Position numbers and translations under genes: made by a program. 64,000 nucleotides of DNA from Alicycliphilus denitrificans K601 (GTDB lineage: Bacteria > Pseudomonadota > Gammaproteobacteria > Burkholderiales > Burkholderiaceae_C), in the NCBI RefSeq assembly GCF_000204645.1, contig NC_015422.1, positions 2,187,001-2,251,000 of the forward strand, read 5' to 3'. Shown piece after piece: positions 51,352 to 63,093 of this stretch. The notes beneath the pieces were generated by a model. It did no database searches and was not told the DNA's origin. It saw only the letters and a list, made by a program, of their open reading frames with translations. Position 1 is the first letter of the stretch, and every line of letters starts with the position of its first letter.

Positions 51352-52836
51352 ATGAATCGCGAATTGTTGATGTTGGTAGAGGCTATTTCGCGTGAAAAGA
51401 ACGTCGAGCGCGATGTGGTCTTGGGCGCCGTGGAGTCGGCGCTGGCCCAGGCTACGAAGAAGCTGTACCAGGGAGATGTGGACCTGCGCGTGTCCATCGA
51501 CCGCGACAGCGGCGACTACGAGACCTTCCGCCGCTGGCTGGTGGTGCCCGACGATGCCGGGCTGCAGAACCCCGACGCCGAGGAGCTGCTCATGGATGCC
51601 CGCGAGCGGGTTCCGGACATCGAGGTGGGCGAGTACATCGAGGAGCCGGTGGAGTCCGTGCCCATCGGGCGCATCGGCGCCATGGCTGCCAAGCAGGTCA
51701 TCCTGCAGAAGATCCGCGACGCCGAGCGCGAGATGCTGCTCAACGACTTCATGAGCCGCGGCGAGAAGATCTTCACCGGCACCGTCAAGCGCATGGACAA
51801 GGGCGACCTCATCATCGAATCGGGCCGTGTGGAAGGGCGCCTGCGCCGCAGCGAGATGATCCCCAAGGAGAACCTGCGCAACGGCGACCGCGTGCGCGCC
51901 ATGATCATGGAGGTGGACCTCACGTTGCGCGGCGCGCCCATCATCCTCTCGCGCTCGGCGCCAGAGTTCATGATCGAGCTGTTCCGCAACGAGGTGCCCG
52001 AGATCGAGCAGGGCCTGCTGGAGATCAAGAGCTGTGCGCGCGATCCGGGCAGCCGCGCCAAGATCGCCGTGCTCTCGCACGACAAGCGCGTGGACCCGAT
52101 CGGCACCTGCGTGGGCGTGCGTGGCACGCGCGTCAATGCCGTGACCAACGAACTGGCGGGCGAGCGCGTGGACATCGTGCTCTGGTCCGACGACCCGGCG
52201 CAGTTCGTGATCGGCGCGCTGGCTCCGGCCAATGTGCAGTCCATCGTCGTCGACGAGGAAAAGCACGCCATGGACGTGGTGGTGGACGAGGAGAACCTGG
52301 CCATCGCCATCGGCCGCGGCGGCCAGAACGTGCGCCTGGCCTCGGAGCTCACGGGCTGGAAGATCAACATCATGGACGCCGCCGAGTCGGCGCAGAAGCA
52401 GGCCGACGAGACCGATGCGGCACGCCGCCTCTTCATGGAAAAGCTCGATGTGGACGAGGAGATCGCCGACATCCTGATCGCCGAGGGCTTCGAGAGCCTG
52501 GAAGAGGTGGCCTACGTGCCGCTGCAGGAAATGCTGGAGATCGAGAGCTTCGACGAGGATACGGTCAACGAGTTGCGCGTACGCGCCAAGGACGCGCTGC
52601 TGACCATGGAGATCGCCCGCGAGGAAAGCATGGGCAGCGTGTCGCAGGACCTGCGCGATCTCGAGGGCCTGACGCCCGAGCTGATCGCCAAGCTGGCTGA
52701 TGCGGGAGTGAATACGCGTGATGACCTGGCCGATCTGGCCATTGACGAACTGACCGAACTGACCGGGCAGTCTGCCGAGGATGCGAAGGCCTTGATCATG
52801 AAGGCGCGCGAGCATTGGTTCACGGGGCAAGAGTAA
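51352..52836 (+). CDS. nusA: Transcription termination/antitermination factor NusA
   Basis: 494 residues. N-terminal domain [21 protein letters not shown]1 domain ([20 protein letters not shown]), KH domains ([40 protein letters not shown]) and two C-terminal acidic repeats ([38 protein letters not shown]). NusA stimulates pausing and intrinsic termination. Since its own operon begins with a terminator, feedback on its own synthesis is plausible. Strong site AGGAGA upstream. Confidence 0.96.
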   Translation: MNRELLMLVEAISREKNVERDVVLGAVESALAQATKKLYQGDVDLRVSIDRDSGDYETFRRWLVVPDDAGLQNPDAEELLMDARERVPDIEVGEYIEEPVESVPIGRIGAMAAKQVILQKIRDAEREMLLNDFMSRGEKIFTGTVKRMDKGDLIIESGRVEGRLRRSEMIPKENLRNGDRVRAMIMEVDLTLRGAPIILSRSAPEFMIELFRNEVPEIEQGLLEIKSCARDPGSRAKIAVLSHDKRVDPIGTCVGVRGTRVNAVTNELAGERVDIVLWSDDPAQFVIGALAPANVQSIVVDEEKHAMDVVVDEENLAIAIGRGGQNVRLASELTGWKINIMDAAESAQKQADETDAARRLFMEKLDVDEEIADILIAEGFESLEEVAYVPLQEMLEIESFDEDTVNELRVRAKDALLTMEIAREESMGSVSQDLRDLEGLTPELIAKLADAGVNTRDDLADLAIDELTELTGQSAEDAKALIMKAREHWFTGQE

Positions 52837-52860
52837 AGGTCAGGGAGGTACGTACCGAAT

Positions 52861-55692
52861 ATGTCGAGTAACACTGTCGCCGAGTTCGCTGCAGAGCTCA
52901 AGAAATCGCCGGAAACCCTGCTGGATCAACTCAAATCCGCCGGTGTCGCCAAGTCGACGGCCACCGATTTGCTGAACGAGACCGACAAGCAGAAGCTGCT
53001 GGCCTACCTGCAGGCCAGCCACGGCACGGCCGCTGGCGATCGCAAGAAGATCACGCTGGTCAAGAAGTCCACCAGCGAGATCAAGCAGGCCGATGCCACG
53101 GGCAAGGCACGCACCATCCAGGTGGAAGTGCGCAAGAAGCGCACGTTCATCAAGCGCGAGGACGACGCCGGCGCGGCGTCCGAGTCCGCGGTGCCGTCCC
53201 GTTCGGTGGAAGACCTAGAGCTGGCCCGCCGCGAGGAAGAGGCGCGCCGTCAGGCCGAGCTGATCAGCCGCCAGGAAGAAGAGCTGGCCGCGGCGCGGCG
53301 CGAGCGCGAAGCGCGCGAGCAGCGCGAGCGCGAGGCCGAGGAACGTGCCGCCGCCTATGCGGCCCAGCAGGCCGAGAAGAAGGCCCAGGAATCGGCAGAG
53401 AAGCAGGAAGCGCAGCGCGAGGCTGCAGCCGAGGCCGAAGCCCGCGCGAACGCCCAGGCCGAGGCCCGCGCCAAGGCCGAGGCGGAATCCAAGGCCCGTG
53501 CTGCCGAGGAGGCCGCGCGCGCCGCAGACCTGGATGAACGCCGCCGCAAGGCCCTGGCCGAGGCCGAGGCCATCCGCGCGATGATGGCCGCGCCCAAGAA
53601 GGTGCTCGTGGCCAAGAAGCCCGAGGAGGTCAAGCCCGCCGCCGCGAAGACGGCCGCCGGGGCGGATGCCAAGAAGGGCACGCTGCACAAGCCGGCCGCT
53701 ACGGCGGGCGGCGGTGCGCGCGCGGGCGCGCCCGCGGCGCCCGGCAGCGGCAAGGAGGTCAAGTCCGCCAAGCTCTCGTCGAGCTGGGCCAACGACGCGA
53801 CCAAGAAGAAGGAAATCAAGACCCGCGGCGACAGCAGCGGCGGCGTGGGGCGCAACAACTGGCGCTCCGGTCCGCGCGGGCGCCGCGGCAATGACCGCAA
53901 CGAGCAGCACCAGCCGCAGGTCGCGGCCGAGTTCCGCGCGATCGAGGTGCACGTGCCCGAGACGATCACCGTGGCCGAGCTGGCGCACAAGATGGCCATC
54001 AAGGCGTCCGAGGTGATCAAGGCGCTCATGAAGATGGGCCAGATGGTCACCATCAACCAGCCGCTCGATCAGGATACGGCCATGATCGTGGTCGAGGAAA
54101 TGGGTCACAAGGCCGTCGTGGCGGCGCTGGACGATCCCGAGGCCTTCACGGCCGAGGAAGTCTCCAGCCACCAGGCCGAGGCCCTGCCGCGCGCGCCCGT
54201 GGTCACCGTCATGGGCCACGTGGACCATGGCAAGACCTCGCTGCTGGACTACATCCGCCGCGCCAAGGTGGCGCCGGGCGAGGCCGGCGGCATCACGCAG
54301 CACATCGGTGCCTACCATGTGAAGACGCCGCGCGGCATCGTCACCTTCCTCGATACGCCCGGCCACGAGGCCTTCACGGCCATGCGCGCCCGCGGTGCGC
54401 AGGCCACCGACATCGTGATCCTGGTGTGCGCGGCCGATGACGGCGTCATGCCGCAGACGCGCGAAGCCATTAAGCACGCCAAGGCGGCGGGGGTGCCCAT
54501 TGTCGTGGCCATCACCAAGGCCGACAAGCACGAGGCTAACCCGGAGAAGGTCAAGCAGGAGCTGGTGGCTGAAGAAGTGGTGCCCGAAGAGTACGGCGGC
54601 GATTCGCCTTTCGTGGCCGTGTCGTCCAAGACCGGCATGGGCATCGACGAACTGCTGGAGCAGGTGCTCCTGCAGGCCGAGGTGCTGGAGCTCAAGGCCC
54701 CGGTGGACGCCATGGCCAAGGGCCTGGTGATCGAGGCGCAGCTCGACAAGGGCCGCGGCCCTGTGGCCACGGTGCTGGTGCAGTCGGGCACGCTCAAGGT
54801 GGGCGACGTGGTGCTCGCCGGCCAGACCTTCGGCCGCGTGCGCGCCATGACCGATGAAAACGGCCGCACCACCAAGGACGCCGGCCCGTCGATCCCCGTG
54901 GAGATCCAGGGCCTGTCCGAGGTGCCGCAGGCCGGCGACGAGTTCATGGTGCTCTCCGATGAGCGCCGTGCCCGCGAGATCGCCACCTACCGCGCCGGCA
55001 AGTTCCGCAACACCAAGCTGGCCAAGCAGCAGGCGGCTAAGCTGGAGAGCGTGTTCTCCGAGATGACGGCGGGCGAGGTGCAGCACCTGCCCATCATCAT
55101 CAAGGCCGACGTGCAGGGCTCGCAGGAGGCGCTGGCAGCGTCGCTGCTCAAGCTCTCCACCGACGAGATCAAGGTCCAACTTGTGTACGCCGGCGTGGGC
55201 GGCATCAGCGAGAGCGACGTGAACCTGGCGATCGCCTCCAAGGCCATCGTGATCGGCTTCAACGTGCGCGCCGACGCGGGTGCCCGCAAGACGGCGGAAG
55301 CCAACGGCGTGCAGCTGCATTACTACAACATCATCTACGACGCCGTGGATGAGCTGAAGGCGGCCATGTCCGGCATGCTGGCGCCCGAGCAGCGCGAAGA
55401 GGTCATCGGCACGGCCGAGATCCGCACCGTGTTCGTGGCGACCAAGATCGGCACCATTGCCGGTTCCTACATCACCTCGGGCCAGGTCACGCGTGGCTGC
55501 AGGTTCCGCCTGCTGCGCGACAACGTGGTCATCTACACGGGTGAAGTGGAATCGGTGCGCCGCCTGAAGGACGATGTCAAGGAAGTCAAGGAAGGCTTCG
55601 AGTGCGGTATCAAGCTGCGCAACTACACGGACATCAAGGAAGGCGATCAGCTCGAGCTCTTCGAGATCAAGGAAATCGCCCGGACGCTGTAA
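52861..55692 (+). CDS. infB: Translation initiation factor IF-2
   Basis: 943 residues. N-terminal IF2_N domains ([20 protein letters not shown]), a long charged Ala/Glu/Arg coiled-coil region (about 115-245), a basic Gly/Arg linker ([12 protein letters not shown]), then the GTPase core with G1 GHVDHGKTS (about 451-459), G3 DTPGHEAF and G4 TKAD. C-terminal domain II/III/IV blocks follow ([33 protein letters not shown]). Places fMet-tRNA on the 30S subunit. It lies 24 bases after nusA and 3 bases before rbfA. Confidence 0.97.
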   Translation: MSSNTVAEFAAELKKSPETLLDQLKSAGVAKSTATDLLNETDKQKLLAYLQASHGTAAGDRKKITLVKKSTSEIKQADATGKARTIQVEVRKKRTFIKREDDAGAASESAVPSRSVEDLELARREEEARRQAELISRQEEELAAARREREAREQREREAEERAAAYAAQQAEKKAQESAEKQEAQREAAAEAEARANAQAEARAKAEAESKARAAEEAARAADLDERRRKALAEAEAIRAMMAAPKKVLVAKKPEEVKPAAAKTAAGADAKKGTLHKPAATAGGGARAGAPAAPGSGKEVKSAKLSSSWANDATKKKEIKTRGDSSGGVGRNNWRSGPRGRRGNDRNEQHQPQVAAEFRAIEVHVPETITVAELAHKMAIKASEVIKALMKMGQMVTINQPLDQDTAMIVVEEMGHKAVVAALDDPEAFTAEEVSSHQAEALPRAPVVTVMGHVDHGKTSLLDYIRRAKVAPGEAGGITQHIGAYHVKTPRGIVTFLDTPGHEAFTAMRARGAQATDIVILVCAADDGVMPQTREAIKHAKAAGVPIVVAITKADKHEANPEKVKQELVAEEVVPEEYGGDSPFVAVSSKTGMGIDELLEQVLLQAEVLELKAPVDAMAKGLVIEAQLDKGRGPVATVLVQSGTLKVGDVVLAGQTFGRVRAMTDENGRTTKDAGPSIPVEIQGLSEVPQAGDEFMVLSDERRAREIATYRAGKFRNTKLAKQQAAKLESVFSEMTAGEVQHLPIIIKADVQGSQEALAASLLKLSTDEIKVQLVYAGVGGISESDVNLAIASKAIVIGFNVRADAGARKTAEANGVQLHYYNIIYDAVDELKAAMSGMLAPEQREEVIGTAEIRTVFVATKIGTIAGSYITSGQVTRGCRFRLLRDNVVIYTGEVESVRRLKDDVKEVKEGFECGIKLRNYTDIKEGDQLELFEIKEIARTL

Positions 55693-55695
55693 GCC

Positions 55696-56076
55696 ATGGC
55701 CGCCAAGAAGTCTTCCACGCCCAACCGCGGCTTCAAGGTCGCGGACCAGATCCAGCGCGACCTGGCCGAGCTGATCCGCGACCTCAAGGATCCGCGCATC
55801 GGTATGTGCACGCTGCAGGCCGTGGAGGTCACGCCCGACTACGCGCACGCCAAGGTGTTCTTCAGCGTGCTGGTAGGCGACGGCCAGGCCACGCAGGAGG
55901 CGCTGAACCAGGCCGCGGGATTCCTGCGCAACGGCTTGTTCAAGCGCCTGTCCATCCATACCGTGCCCACACTGCACTTCGTGTTTGACCGCACCACCGA
56001 GCGCGCCTCCGACATGAACGCGCTGATCGCGCGTGCTGTGGCATCGCGTTCCAAGGACGACGACGTCAATGACTGA
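55696..56076 (+). CDS. rbfA: Ribosome-binding factor A
   Basis: 126 residues, KH-like fold: [40 protein letters not shown] with AKVFFSVL, and [20 protein letters not shown]. Needed for 16S 5' end maturation and cold adaptation. Its 3' end overlaps truB by 8 bases. Confidence 0.95.
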   Translation: MAAKKSSTPNRGFKVADQIQRDLAELIRDLKDPRIGMCTLQAVEVTPDYAHAKVFFSVLVGDGQATQEALNQAAGFLRNGLFKRLSIHTVPTLHFVFDRTTERASDMNALIARAVASRSKDDDVND

Positions 56077-57069
56077 GCGCGCTCCCCGTGTCCGGGTGCA
56101 GCGGCGCCCGGTGCACGGAGTGCTGCTGCTCGACAAACCCCTGGGCTTTTCCAGCAACGACGCCTTGCAAAAGGTGAAGTGGCTGCTGCGCGCCGAAAAG
56201 GCTGGCCACACCGGCACGCTCGACCCGCTGGCGACCGGCGTGCTGCCGCTGTGCTTTGGCGCGGCGACCAAGTTCAGCGCGTTGCAGCTGGACGCGCCCA
56301 AGACCTATGAGGCCATCGCCCTGCTGGGCACCACCACCACCACTGGCGACGCCGAGGGCGAGGTGCTGGAGCGGCGCGCCGTCGATCCCGCCCAGCTCAC
56401 GCCCGAGCGCCTGGCCGAGGTGCAGCGGCAGTTCACCGGCCCCATCCGCCAGGTGCCGCCCATGCACAGCGCCCTGAAGAAGGACGGCAAGGCGCTGTAC
56501 GAATACGCGCGTGCCGGGGTCGAGGTCGAGCGTCCCGCGCGCGATGTCACGATTCATGCATTGAATCTGGCTCTAACGCTTGCTGGACAAGCGCAAGCAG
56601 CTATCAAAATAACAGTGACCTGTAGCAAGGGCACCTACATCCGCACCCTGGGGGAGGACATAGGCGGGGCCCTTGGCTGCGGCGCGCACCTCACCTTTCT
56701 GCGCCGCCTGGATACCGGTGGCCTGGGTGTGGAGCGCTGCGTCACGCTGGCGCAGATCGAGGCGCTTGACGAGGACGCGCGCCTGGGCCTGCTGCAGCCG
56801 GTGCAGACGCTGCTGGCCGGTCATGTGGTCGTCACCCTGGGGGAGCAGGATGCCGGGCGCTTCCTCTCGGGCATGCGCCGCCGCGGCCCCTGGCCCGATG
56901 CCGGCGCCGTGGCCGTCTACGGCGAGCGCCCGCACGCGCTGCTGGGCGTGGGGCACGTGCTGCAGGGGGAGCTGATCCCCGACCGGCTTCTGAGCCCCCT
57001 GGAGATCCAACAGATTCTGCAAGGCGCGCCGCGCGCCCACATAGAACGCGGCACATTGGAAACAACGCT

Positions 57070-57073
<4 letters not shown>
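56069..57073 (+). CDS. truB: tRNA pseudouridine(55) synthase
   Basis: 334 residues from [10 protein letters not shown]. Catalytic block [19 protein letters not shown] with Asp52; [41 protein letters not shown]-terminal PUA-like region. Modifies U55 in the T loop of tRNAs. Residues about 165-181 ([17 protein letters not shown]) are encoded by an in-frame copy of the dispersed repeat located in the beta region just before the conserved [11 protein letters not shown] motif, so this strand pair has a sequence unlike other TruB proteins. The ATGA overlap with typA couples the two. Confidence 0.94.
56563..56612. repeat. Dispersed AGCGCTT repeat, copy 11 (inside truB)
   Basis: ATCTGGCTCTAACGCTTG, CTGGA, CAAGCGCAAGCAGCTATCAAAA. 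The central CTTG-CTGGA-CAAGCG matches the perfect copies; the outer arms differ at a few bases. The frame through the element is open. Confidence 0.85.
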
Positions 57074-58899
<1,826 letters not shown>

Positions 58900-58921
58900 C
58901 CAGTGCCTGCCGCATCAGCAG

Positions 58922-58949
58922 AAAGGGAGCCTCGAGGGCTCCCTTTTTT
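58922..58949. terminator. Terminator after typA (probably bidirectional)
   Basis: AAGGGAGCC-TCGAG-GGCTCCCTT followed by TTTT on the plus strand and A-run/T-run symmetry on the minus strand, where a convergent methyltransferase gene ends 18 bases away. Confidence 0.88.
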
Positions 58950-58966
58950 GCGGATGCGGGTGCCGT

Positions 58967-59845
58967 CTACACCCCAAGCTCCGCAAGGCCGTACAGCGGC
59001 ATGCCGATCCAGGGATTCCACAGCGCATCGAGCCCCCGGCCCAGCCAGCCATAGCATTCGGCCACGCTGTGCAGTTGCAGCAGGCGCAGGCGGGGGTGGC
59101 TGGCGCACAGCTCATCCGGGTGGCGGATGCCCCATTGGAACTCGGCCCCCGTGCGGCCCACGCTGGAATGCCAGCGGGCATGGCCGACGGCGCACTGGGG
59201 CAGCACGTCGACCCACAGGCGCGAGCCGGCGGGCGCATGGGTGGCGAACTGCGCCAGCACCTGCCGCGCCTGCGCGGGCCGCAGGTACATGAGAACGCCT
59301 TCGCACACCACGAACAGCGGCTGGGCCAGCGCGCGCCGCGGCAGGTGCAGCGCCTGCCACCATTGGGGATGCGTGATGTCGAGTATGGCGCGGCGCAGCC
59401 GGGGCGACAGCGGCGGATCCAGCGCGCGGCGCAGCGCCATGACCTCGGGCAGGTCGGCATCGACCCAGGTGTTGCGGCCGTTGTCCAGCCACTGGAAATA
59501 ATGCGACAGGCCGCACCCCAGGTTGATGCCCCAGGCGTGCGGGTGCCGGGCGAAGAAGGCACGGCCCGCTGCCCGGATGCGCCGGGTGCGCCACAGGACG
59601 TTCAGGACCGTGGGGCGGTCCGCCAGGTAGGTGCTGACGTCCACGCCGAGGTGGCGCAGCTGGCGGGAGGCCTCGGCGTCGCCGCAGGCCAGGTGGGGGA
59701 AGCAGGCATCGCCTGCGGCGCGTGCCGCCAGGGGAATGAGCAGCGTGCTGGGCACGGCATGCAGGGGCAGGGTGCGCGGCGCCACGGCCGGGGCAGGCGC
59801 CGGGGAGGTGGGCGGCAGAGCCTTTTGGGTTGGCCTGGATTGCAT
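58967..59845 (-). CDS. Class I SAM-dependent methyltransferase, leucine-carboxyl-methyltransferase type
   Basis: 292 residues. The LCM/PPM-like (PF04072) pattern is seen in LLIPLAARAAGDACFPHLAC, VLNVLWRTRRI, the SAM site WGINLGCGLSHYFQWLDNG near 105, WVDADLPEVMALRR and LFVVCEGVLMYLRPAQARQV near 175. Bacterial members methylate carboxylates or hydroxyls of small molecules, often polyketide-like, but nothing around this gene indicates a substrate. It has a Pro/Ala-rich N-terminus (1-30) that is likely disordered. Confidence 0.83.
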   Translation of the reverse strand: MQSRPTQKALPPTSPAPAPAVAPRTLPLHAVPSTLLIPLAARAAGDACFPHLACGDAEASRQLRHLGVDVSTYLADRPTVLNVLWRTRRIRAAGRAFFARHPHAWGINLGCGLSHYFQWLDNGRNTWVDADLPEVMALRRALDPPLSPRLRRAILDITHPQWWQALHLPRRALAQPLFVVCEGVLMYLRPAQARQVLAQFATHAPAGSRLWVDVLPQCAVGHARWHSSVGRTGAEFQWGIRHPDELCASHPRLRLLQLHSVAECYGWLGRGLDALWNPWIGMPLYGLAELGV

Positions 59846-60178
59846 GGCGTGCGCCTCAATGCTAGGGGTGTGGCAGCGCTCCCCAATCTACGTGCCCGGG
59901 TGGGGAAGGGCAAGCATGGGGGGGTGCGTCTTTGCGCTGCATCAAGTCGACCGCGCCCGCGCAAAAGGGCCATGCCAGGCGGGCGCGGCGCAATACCCTG
60001 GAAGTTGAAAGTGCAAGAAACAAGTGTGAAAACATTGTGCTTTCACTCGATCCCGCCCTGCCGAGCATCCCGCTGCGCCATGGACGGGCCTGCAGCCGCT
60101 AACATGCGCGGTTCACATGACGGGCCCGGCTTGCCGCCGGGCGGCGGCACAACAACTACTTGGATGGAAGGAACAACA
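59846..60178. other. Intergenic stretch between divergent methyltransferase and HIBCH-like genes
   Basis: 333 bases with no supported gene. It must hold both promoters. An A-rich patch at about 60003-60045 (TTGAAAGTGCAAGAAAC) is the only low-GC part. AAGGAAC just before the ATG is the ribosome-binding site of the next gene. No repeat or RNA structure was recognised. Confidence 0.5.
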
Positions 60179-61270
60179 ATGACGGAGATGGCAACGGAAG
60201 TCGTGGCCGAGGTGCGCGGCCGGGTGGGCTGCATCACGCTGAACCGCCCGAAGGCGCTCAACGCCTTGTCGCTGGGCATGGTGCGCGACCTGATGGCCAC
60301 GCTGCTGGCCTGGCAGCACGATGACAAGGTGCTGGCCGTGGCGATCCGCGGCAATGGCCGCGAGGGCCCGTTCGGCGCCTTCTGCGCGGGCGGCGATATC
60401 CGCTTCCTGCACGCCGCGGGCAGCGTGGGCAATCCGCAGCTCGAAGATTTCTTCACCGAGGAATACGCCCTCAACCACCTGATCCACAACTACGGCAAGC
60501 CCTACATCGCCTTCATGGACGGCATCGTCATGGGCGGCGGCATGGGCATCAGCCAGGGCGGTAGCCTGCGCATCGTGACCGAGCGTACCAAGATGGCCAT
60601 GCCCGAGACGGCGATCGGCCTGTTCCCGGACGTGGGCGGCGGCTACTTCCTCTCGCGCTGCCCCGGCCGCGTGGGCGAGTGGCTGGCCCTGACGGGCGAC
60701 ACCATAGGCGCGGCCGACGCGATCGCCTTCGGTCTTGCGGACGGCTTCCTCCCCGCCGACCAGCAGGCGGCCGTGTGGGAGGGCCTGGGCACGCAGGCGT
60801 TTGCCGACGGCGCGGCGGCGCAGCAGTGGGTTGCCTCAAAGTTCGTAGCTGCTGGCGCTTGCCAGATAAGCGCTAGAACCCAAATTGACCAATATTTCGC
60901 GCTGGACGGCGTGTCCGCCATCGTGGCCGCGCTGGAGCGTGCCAATGACGATTGGGCACGCGCCACGGCCGCCACGCTGCGCAAGCGCTCGCCGCTGATG
61001 CTGCACGTGGTGCTGGAGCAGATCCGCCGCGCGCGCGCCATGGGCCTGGCCGACGACCTGCGCATGGAGCGCGATATGGTGCGCCACTGCTTCTACCTGC
61101 GCCCAGGCGAGAGCGAGACCCTGGAAGGCATCCGCGCCCTGGCCGTGGACAAGGACCAGAACCCCGCCTGGCGCCCCGCACGCATCGAGGACGTGAGCCC
61201 CGAGCTGGTGCAGGCCTTCTTCAAGAGCCCCTGGCCGGCGCACGCTCACCCTCTGGCGGCGCTGCGCTGA
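60179..61270 (+). CDS. Enoyl-CoA hydratase/isomerase family protein, 3-hydroxyisobutyryl-CoA hydrolase type
   Basis: 363 residues, ATG after AAGGAACAACA. Crotonase fold: VGCITLNRPKALNALSLGMV, FCAGGDIRFLHAAG (oxyanion hole), FMDGIVMGGGMGISQGGSLR and KMAMPETAIGLFPDVGGGYF. This pattern with length above 340 fits HIBCH, which frees 3-hydroxyisobutyrate from its CoA ester in valine breakdown, rather than enoyl-CoA hydratase. Residues about 221-237 (FVAAGACQISARTQID) are encoded by a dispersed repeat in frame, near the start of the C-terminal helical region. The 3' end overlaps the convergent anti-sigma gene by 50 bases. Confidence 0.87.
   Translation: MTEMATEVVAEVRGRVGCITLNRPKALNALSLGMVRDLMATLLAWQHDDKVLAVAIRGNGREGPFGAFCAGGDIRFLHAAGSVGNPQLEDFFTEEYALNHLIHNYGKPYIAFMDGIVMGGGMGISQGGSLRIVTERTKMAMPETAIGLFPDVGGGYFLSRCPGRVGEWLALTGDTIGAADAIAFGLADGFLPADQQAAVWEGLGTQAFADGAAAQQWVASKFVAAGACQISARTQIDQYFALDGVSAIVAALERANDDWARATAATLRKRSPLMLHVVLEQIRRARAMGLADDLRMERDMVRHCFYLRPGESETLEGIRALAVDKDQNPAWRPARIEDVSPELVQAFFKSPWPAHAHPLAALR
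60841..60890. repeat. Dispersed AGCGCTT repeat, copy 12 (inside HIBCH-like gene)
   Basis: GTTCGTAGCTGCTGGCGCTT, GCCAGAT, AAGCGCTAGAACCCAAATT: reverse orientation, with both arms and the flanking AGCT and AAATT landmarks. The reading frame is open through it. Confidence 0.85.
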
Positions 61271-62063
61271 GCTGCAGCTGCTGGTACACGGCCGTGGCCA
61301 GCGCTTGCAGCGCGGGCCGCGGCAGCTCGCCGCTGAGCGCATAGCCAAAGCCGTGCTCCACCCAGTAGAAGCCCGACACCGGCCCCTGGCTGTAGAAATG
61401 GAAGGCCTCGGCCTGCGCATCCTCCAGCGCTCCCAGGTACAGGGTGATGCGCTTGCCCGCGGTATCCTGGTACATGAACTGGGCGCGTGCGCCGCTGCCA
61501 CCGGGCAACAGGCGGCCGCCCACCAGATCGAAGCCTTGCGCCTGCAGGTGCGGCACCGTGAGCGGGCGTGCCAGGCGCTTGGACAGCCATTGCACCAGGT
61601 GATCCTGCTGTGCCGCTGTCACCTCCACGGGATGGCGCTGTTCCGGTTGGTAGACCGCATGGGCCACGGCGGCCTGCTGCGCAAACCGCAGGGGCGGCGA
61701 GGAGGGGGCCACTGCCAGCGTGGCGCCACCGCCCCAGGGCCCGTGCAGGCCCCAACCCAGGCCGAAGGCCAGTACCCAGCTCGCGGCGATGCCGCCCCAG
61801 AGGGCCCAGCGGCTGCGCCCGTCGTGCGTGTCCTGCAGCTGGTCGGCCGCCTGGCGCAGGGCGTCGGGCACGGGGCGCTCCAGCCAGTCCGCGTGCAATG
61901 TCCGCAGCAACGCGCGCTGCCGCTCCCAGTCATCGGCCTCCTCGCGCGTTCGGGCGTCGAGGCTGGCGCGCAGCCGCTCGGCATGCTCCGGCGGCAGGCG
62001 CCCGTCCACCAGGGCATGCAGTTCGGCGCCATTCGGGGGGAGGGGCGGGCGAGGGGAGTTCAT
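61221..62063 (-). CDS. Anti-sigma factor (membrane-anchored)
   Basis: 280 residues. N-terminal cytoplasmic part ELHALVDGRLPPEHAERLRA is the usual zinc-less anti-sigma start, followed by WERQRALLRTLHADWLERPV, then a single membrane helix at about 85-105 (WALWGGIAASWVLAFGLGWG) and a periplasmic domain of about 170 residues. It lies 24 bases downstream of the ECF sigma gene and should hold that sigma at the membrane until a periplasmic signal arrives. The periplasmic domain is DUF-like and not recognised further. Its end overlaps the convergent HIBCH-like gene. Confidence 0.85.
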   Translation of the reverse strand: MNSPRPPLPPNGAELHALVDGRLPPEHAERLRASLDARTREEADDWERQRALLRTLHADWLERPVPDALRQAADQLQDTHDGRSRWALWGGIAASWVLAFGLGWGLHGPWGGGATLAVAPSSPPLRFAQQAAVAHAVYQPEQRHPVEVTAAQQDHLVQWLSKRLARPLTVPHLQAQGFDLVGGRLLPGGSGARAQFMYQDTAGKRITLYLGALEDAQAEAFHFYSQGPVSGFYWVEHGFGYALSGELPRPALQALATAVYQQLQLSAAPPEGERAPARGS

Positions 62064-62087
62064 GGCAGGTGTTGGCGCGGTGGCGCT

Positions 62088-62612
62088 TCATTTCATGCGG
62101 CGCAAAGGGGTGGACGGGTCGCGTGGGAAGGCGGGCGCATGGGCCGGGGCCTGTTCCAGCAGCTCGCGCATGCGGCTGCGTGCGCGCGACAGGCGCGACA
62201 TCACGGTGCCCACGGGAATGTCCAGCACGCGCGCCACGTCGGCGTAGGCCATGTCCTCCAGCGTCACCAGCAGGAGCACGGCGCGCTGCTCCGCCGGCAG
62301 GCGCTGCAGGCAGCGGTCGAGGTCGATGGCGACGTCGCTCGCCGCGCCGTCCGCGCCCGGCAGCGCGGCAAGGCTCTCCGCGTCCAGCGCCTGCACCGCC
62401 AACAGGCCGCGGCGCTGGTTCAGGTACAGGTTGTGCATCAGCGTGAACAGCCAGGCGCGCAGATCGCTGCCGCTGCGCCACAGCAGCCACTTGCGGCAGG
62501 CGCGCTCCAGCGTGTCCTGCACCAGATCGTCGGCCGCCCAGGCGTCGCCGGTGAGAGCGCGCGCATAGCGGCGCAGCCCGGGCAGCTGTTCCACGATCTG
62601 GGCGCGGTTCAT
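62088..62612 (-). CDS. ECF RNA polymerase sigma factor
   Basis: 174 residues. Region 2: LRRYARALTGDAWAADDLVQ, DTLERACRKWLLWRSGSDLR with AWLFTLMHNLYLNQRR; region 4: RCLQRLPAEQRAVLLLVTLE and YADVARVLDIPVGTVMSRLS. Clearly an extracytoplasmic-function sigma. It is encoded between a small secreted protein gene (17 bases upstream) and its anti-sigma gene, a common autoregulated layout. The inducing stress is unknown. Confidence 0.93.
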   Translation of the reverse strand: MNRAQIVEQLPGLRRYARALTGDAWAADDLVQDTLERACRKWLLWRSGSDLRAWLFTLMHNLYLNQRRGLLAVQALDAESLAALPGADGAASDVAIDLDRCLQRLPAEQRAVLLLVTLEDMAYADVARVLDIPVGTVMSRLSRARSRMRELLEQAPAHAPAFPRDPSTPLRRMK

Positions 62613-62628
62613 GGGCGCATTGCCGTGC

Positions 62629-62994
62629 TCATGGCGTGGCGGTGTGCCAGACGTTGTTCACACCGTCGCCCGTCTTGTCCCCGGGCTTGCTGTCCTTGCT
62701 CCAGTAGTACAGCGGCTTGCCCTTGTAGGCCACCTGCTTGGTGCCGTCGTCGCGCTGAATCAGGCTATAGCCGTCCCCGCTGGGTGCCGCCGTGGCGGCC
62801 AGGGGCGGCCAGTTGGTGGCACAGGGGCCATTGCAGACGGATTTGCCGCTGCCGGCCATGTCCTTGTCGAAGACATAGAGCGTCATGCCATTGGGCCCGA
62901 CGAGGACGCCATCCTGGGCGCTCACCTGCGCATGGGACATGGAATAGCCGCCGGCCAGGGCCAGCGCGACGAGCAAGGAACCGAGTTTGGTCAT
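62629..62994 (-). CDS. Secreted small protein, Lipoprotein_15 (COG4315) family
   Basis: 121 residues with a cleavable signal (MTKLGSLLVALALAGGYSMS, cut after HAQ). Mature part has two copies of the family repeat: DGVLVGPNGMTLYVFDKDMA and TKQVAYKGKPLYYWSKDSKP, plus SVCNGPCATNWPPL with a Cys pair. These proteins are exported and of unknown function; they are often the main target of an adjacent ECF sigma. Being first in the sigma operon, it is probably its output. Confidence 0.87.
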   Translation of the reverse strand: MTKLGSLLVALALAGGYSMSHAQVSAQDGVLVGPNGMTLYVFDKDMAGSGKSVCNGPCATNWPPLAATAAPSGDGYSLIQRDDGTKQVAYKGKPLYYWSKDSKPGDKTGDGVNNVWHTATP

Positions 62995-63044
62995 GGTGTT
63001 CTCCGTTGGGGTGCCGGCCGGGCGAAATTGCGGCCTGACGCAGG

Positions 63045-63074
63045 GATGAACACCGCCGGATGGACATTTATTCC
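63045..63074 (-). promoter_or_regulatory. Candidate ECF-type promoter of the lipoprotein-sigma operon
   Basis: On the minus strand: GGAATAAA, 16-base spacer, TTCATC. The GGAAT -35 and the spacing fit ECF promoters, and the position is 51 bases ahead of the first gene. Autoregulation by the encoded sigma is inferred. Confidence 0.45.
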
Positions 63075-63093
63075 ATGCCCGCGCAAAAAATGT

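Noticed and set aside
53215..56301. 1028-codon minus-strand frame opposite infB/rbfA
   Set aside because: Low-complexity shadow in a GC-rich gene; infB fully explains the region.
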